From Actinomycetota bacterium (GTDB lineage: Bacteria > Actinomycetota > Coriobacteriia > Anaerosomatales > Anaerosomataceae): a stretch of DNA of 10,095 bases. Both the position numbers and the translations under genes were made by a program. Below, piece after piece: positions 8,696 to 10,095 of the stretch (position 1 is the first letter of the stretch; each line of letters opens with the position of its first letter). The notes under the pieces are model-generated. The model had not been told where the DNA came from and searched no databases. It saw only the letters and a program-made list of their open reading frames with translations. Where the stretch lies: the NCBI GenBank assembly GCA_011372845.1, contig DSAI01000046.1, positions 1 through 10,095 of the forward strand. The letters run 5' to 3'.

Positions 8696-8720
8696 GGGTG
8701 TGGGCGGGCGCGGCTATACT
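8692..8720 (+). promoter_or_regulatory. Sigma70-type promoter for secG, starting inside the gpmI stop region
   Basis: TTGAGG at 8692-8697 and TATACT at 8715-8720 are separated by exactly 17 nt. The -35 overlaps the gpmI TGA (8693-8695). The expected transcript start is near 8727, which leaves about 50 nt before the secG GTG. Near-consensus elements at ideal spacing in GC-rich DNA make this the best promoter call in the window. It would let secG be made independently of glycolysis genes. Confidence 0.72.
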
Positions 8721-8746
8721 GACACGGTTCGTCTGAGTCGCCCTAT

Positions 8747-8761
8747 CGCCGCCCTGCGGCG
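8747..8761 (+). other. Small hairpin just upstream of the secG ribosome binding site
   Basis: CGCCGC (8747-8752) pairs perfectly with GCGGCG (8756-8761) around CCT. It ends 5 nt before the Shine-Dalgarno GAGGAG (8767-8772), which itself sits 6 nt before the GTG. It lies in the predicted 5' UTR and may hold the binding site open or limit decay. It is not a terminator, as no T-run follows. Six GC pairs could arise by chance here. Confidence 0.4.
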
Positions 8762-8778
8762 CACGTGAGGAGATCGCT

Positions 8779-9024
8779 GTGGATGTAGTCGCATATATCG
8801 CCCTTGCCATCCATGTGGTATGCGGAATCGGGATGATTATATTCGTGTTGCTTCACTCCGGGAAAGGCACCGGAGTGTCATCGATGTTTGGCGCGGGCAT
8901 GCCCGCTTCGGCCACCGGCACGGGCACCATCGAGAAGAACCTCGACCGCATCACCATCGCGTTCGCCGCTGGTTACGGGCTTACGGCGCTGCTTCTGATG
9001 CTGATCTACCGGCCGGGCATGTAG
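8779..9024 (+). CDS. secG: Preprotein translocase subunit SecG
   Basis: Small membrane partner of SecY and SecE that eases protein export through the Sec channel. 81 residues with two membrane helices at about 3-25 and 57-76. The cytoplasmic loop reads LLHSGKGTGVSSMFGAG, the SecG hallmark (many members have LLQ where this has LLH). The GTG at 8779 is chosen for GAGGAG (8767-8772) at 6-nt spacing, and the next codons give a normal short N-terminus. It lies 83 nt after gpmI with its own promoter and ends before a strong terminator. A secG placed after the gap-pgk-tpi cluster is common in actinobacteria, which supports the call. Confidence 0.95.
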   Translation: MDVVAYIALAIHVVCGIGMIIFVLLHSGKGTGVSSMFGAGMPASATGTGTIEKNLDRITIAFAAGYGLTALLLMLIYRPGM

Positions 9025-9052
9025 CGGGTATCCGCAGCATCGTCACTGACGC

Positions 9053-9077
9053 AAGGGCGGCCCTCCGGGCCGCCCTT
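9053..9077 (+). terminator. Intrinsic terminator after secG
   Basis: Bases 9053-9063 and 9067-9077 form a perfect 11-bp stem (AAGGGCGGCCC and its complement) with a TCC loop, 28 nt after the secG stop. The following bases CGTGATT hold few Ts, as often in GC-rich genomes. It likely ends both the glycolytic and the secG transcripts. Confidence 0.8.
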
Positions 9078-9114
9078 CGTGATTCACCCGAGTGTCCTGA
9101 TTATGCGTGGACGC

Positions 9115-9145
9115 TTGCACTTCGCGGTAGAGAAGGCCAGACTAT
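9115..9145 (+). promoter_or_regulatory. Weak promoter candidate for the solute-binding protein
   Basis: TTGCAC at 9115-9120 matches the -35 consensus at 4-5 of 6 places. The best -10 is GACTAT at 9140-9145 with a 19-nt spacer; TATTAC at 9143-9148 is closer in bases but 22 nt away. Both are poor, so an activator or another sigma factor may be involved. A promoter is expected somewhere here, since the secG terminator lies just upstream. Confidence 0.3.
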
Positions 9146-9157
9146 TACTTCAAGTAA
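9145..9157. promoter_or_regulatory. Operator-like perfect palindrome TTACTTCAAGTAA
   Basis: Six-base arms TTACTT and AAGTAA flank a single C. The site is AT-rich in a GC-rich region and lies at or just past the candidate -10, where a bound repressor would block transcription. The protein that might bind it is unknown. Confidence 0.45.
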
Positions 9158-9175
9158 ACGCAAATCCGCTCTAGT

Positions 9176-9198
9176 GGCATGGTGGCGACCACCGTGCC
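9176..9198 (+). other. Stable 10-bp hairpin in the leader
   Basis: Bases 9176-9185 pair with 9189-9198 around a CGA loop; nine Watson-Crick pairs and one T-G wobble (9180/9194). No T-run follows, so it is not a terminator. It would be one of the most stable elements of the leader RNA. Confidence 0.5.
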
Positions 9199-9288
9199 CG
9201 GAAGCCGCGTGAGTCGGCGTAAGGAGGGATGTGCGAGGCGAGAGCTGCCAAGACCGCAACGGATAGGACGACAACGGTCCTAGTTACT

Positions 9289-9297
9289 GGAGGGAGG
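9289..9297 (+). promoter_or_regulatory. Ribosome binding site that supports the TTG start at 9305
   Basis: GGAGGGAGG at 9289-9297 lies 7 nt before the TTG. An in-frame TAG at 9281-9283 rules out an earlier start, and the first later ATG (codon 24) would destroy the signal peptide. This leaves the TTG as the start. Confidence 0.8.
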
Positions 9298-9304
9298 CTC
9301 TATC

Positions 9305-10095
9305 TTGTCTGAGCGATTCCGCAAGGGACTTTCGATCATCCTGGCGCTTACTCTCGTCGCTGCCCTGTTCTCGATGGGTGGTTGTGCGGCCGAGGAGGAA
9401 CCCGCCGAGGAGCCGGTCGAAGGCGAAGAACCGGCCGAGTCTGGTGTGACGAAGGGTGGCACGTTCAACTTCTACATCAGCGAGCCGGCGTTCATCGATC
9501 CCATCAACCTTCAGGAGTCTGAAGGAACCCAGGTCGGCCAGGCCGTCTTCGACAGCCTCGTGAAGTTCGACCCGATCACGTCCGAGGTGCTGCCGGCAGC
9601 CGCTGAGAGCTGGGAGTCCAACGAGGACGCCACCGTGTGGACCTTCAATCTCGTTGAAGGCGCCAAGTTCCACGATGGCAGCGACGTGACCGCCGAGGAC
9701 TTCAAGTTCGCCTGGGATCGCATCTGCAACCCGGAGAACGAGTCGGAGATCTCGTATCACCTCGGAGTGGTGCAGGGCTACGACGAGATGCAGGAAGGCA
9801 CGGCTACCGAGCTTTCCGGCGTCAAGGTCGTGGATGACTACACCCTGGAAGTCACGCTGAACTACGGCTTCGCCGACTTCGAGTATGTCGTCGGTCACCC
9901 GGCCCTCGCGCCGGTGCCGAGCGATGCTTCGTTCGAAGGCTTCGGCGACATGCCGATCGGCAACGGTCCGTTCAAGATGGCCGAGCCGTGGGCGCATGAC
10001 CAGTACATCAAGATCGTGAAGTTCGACGACTACTACGGCGACGAGCCGAACATCGATGGCGTCGACTTCAAGATCCTCGCCGACCAGGACACCGC
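9305..10095 (+). CDS. Lipoprotein solute-binding protein of a peptide/nickel-type ABC importer, DppA/OppA family (partial, cut at right edge)
   Basis: The first 263 residues of an SBP_bac_5 protein, which captures peptides or similar solutes outside the membrane and hands them to an ABC importer. With the TTG start it has a basic tip (SERFRKG), a hydrophobic core (residues 9-23) and a lipobox ending MGGC, so Cys27 is the likely lipidated residue. An acidic Glu/Pro-rich linker follows (about 28-47). The domain begins with KGGTFNFYISEPAFIDPINL and shows the family motif WTFNLVEGAKFHDGSDVTAEDFKFAWDRI across roughly residues 117-146. NGPFKM and a Tyr-rich segment (DDYYGDEPNIDGVDFKIL) match as well. 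Full members are about 500-600 residues, so about half is missing. The permease and ATPase genes would be expected downstream. Ligand cannot be told: oligopeptide, dipeptide, nickel or sugar peptides are all possible. Confidence 0.92.
   Translation, partial: MSERFRKGLSIILALTLVAALFSMGGCAAEEEPAEEPVEGEEPAESGVTKGGTFNFYISEPAFIDPINLQESEGTQVGQAVFDSLVKFDPITSEVLPAAAESWESNEDATVWTFNLVEGAKFHDGSDVTAEDFKFAWDRICNPENESEISYHLGVVQGYDEMQEGTATELSGVKVVDDYTLEVTLNYGFADFEYVVGHPALAPVPSDASFEGFGDMPIGNGPFKMAEPWAHDQYIKIVKFDDYYGDEPNIDGVDFKILADQDT

Larger units (their letters stand above)
9078..9304 (+). other. Structured non-coding leader upstream of the solute-binding protein
   Basis: About 227 nt with no supported gene. 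It holds, in order: a weak promoter candidate (9115-9145), an AT-rich palindrome (9145-9157), a 10-bp hairpin (9176-9198), a small GCCG/CGGC stem (9204-9218), a Shine-Dalgarno-like AAGGAGGG (9221-9228), two competing helices near 9252-9282, and the true ribosome binding site (9289-9297). I compared it by eye with cobalamin, c-di-GMP, T-box, TPP and glycine riboswitch cores and found no match; a loose likeness of 9200-9215 to the cobalamin core lacks the rest. It may be a cis-regulatory leader of unknown kind. Confidence 0.4.

Noticed and set aside
9195..9255. Cobalamin riboswitch, from GGAAGCCG and a GTGAG-like stretch
   Set aside because: The B12-box and the rest of the conserved core are not seen, and the resemblance covers only a short run.
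9179..9283. 34-residue Arg-rich small ORF in the leader
   Set aside because: No ribosome binding site before the ATG, composition is unlike a leader peptide, and the 10-bp hairpin covers its start.
9284..9997. 237-codon - strand frame opposite the solute-binding protein
   Set aside because: The + strand frame encodes a clear lipoprotein with SBP_bac_5 motifs, which explains the open antisense frame.

Overview
The window is GC-rich and almost fully coding on the + strand. It reads as ordinary, well-preserved chromosomal housekeeping DNA of a bacterium. The run rapZ-yvcK-whiA, then gap-pgk-tpiA, then secG, is typical of Actinomycetota. gpmI (cofactor-independent phosphoglycerate mutase) lies between tpiA and secG, an arrangement I associate more with Clostridia/Bacilli-type glycolytic operons. 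Together with the GC bias and the peptide-type solute-binding lipoprotein at the end, this suggests a Coriobacteriia-like or other deep-branching, possibly anaerobic actinobacterial lineage. That placement is inference; no rRNA or phylogenetic marker settles it.

Layout. 1-717: 3' part of an ABC exporter whose ATPase domain is complete. 718-849: intergenic stretch with a strong candidate promoter. 850-3985: a tightly packed block of a four-helix membrane protein of the YvlD/phage-holin-IV type, rapZ, yvcK and whiA, joined by a 14-nt gap, a 4-nt ATGA overlap and a 0-nt junction. 3986-4102: spacer with a GC palindrome and short direct repeats. 4103-8695: glycolytic block gap, pgk, tpiA, gpmI, covering the steps from triose phosphates to 2-phosphoglycerate. 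A 14-bp hairpin separates gap from pgk; the later genes are packed tightly enough for translational coupling. 8692-9024: secG with its own near-consensus promoter starting inside the gpmI stop region, followed by an intrinsic terminator. 9078-9304: a structured, non-coding leader of about 225 nt. 9305-end: 5' part of a lipoprotein solute-binding protein of the DppA/OppA family, starting at TTG and cut by the window end.

The genes combine central carbon flux (gap, pgk, tpiA, gpmI) with regulators that in other bacteria tie carbon state to cell-envelope precursor synthesis and division (RapZ, YvcK, WhiA), plus a protein-export subunit (SecG). All complete genes appear intact, with catalytic residues present and no frameshifts. 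I found no mobile element, CRISPR array, tRNA, rRNA or obviously novel gene system. The least explained part is the 9078-9304 leader, which has an AT-rich perfect palindrome, a 10-bp hairpin, two mutually exclusive helices and a second Shine-Dalgarno-like site. The other notable point is a pair of look-alike promoters at 774 and 8692.
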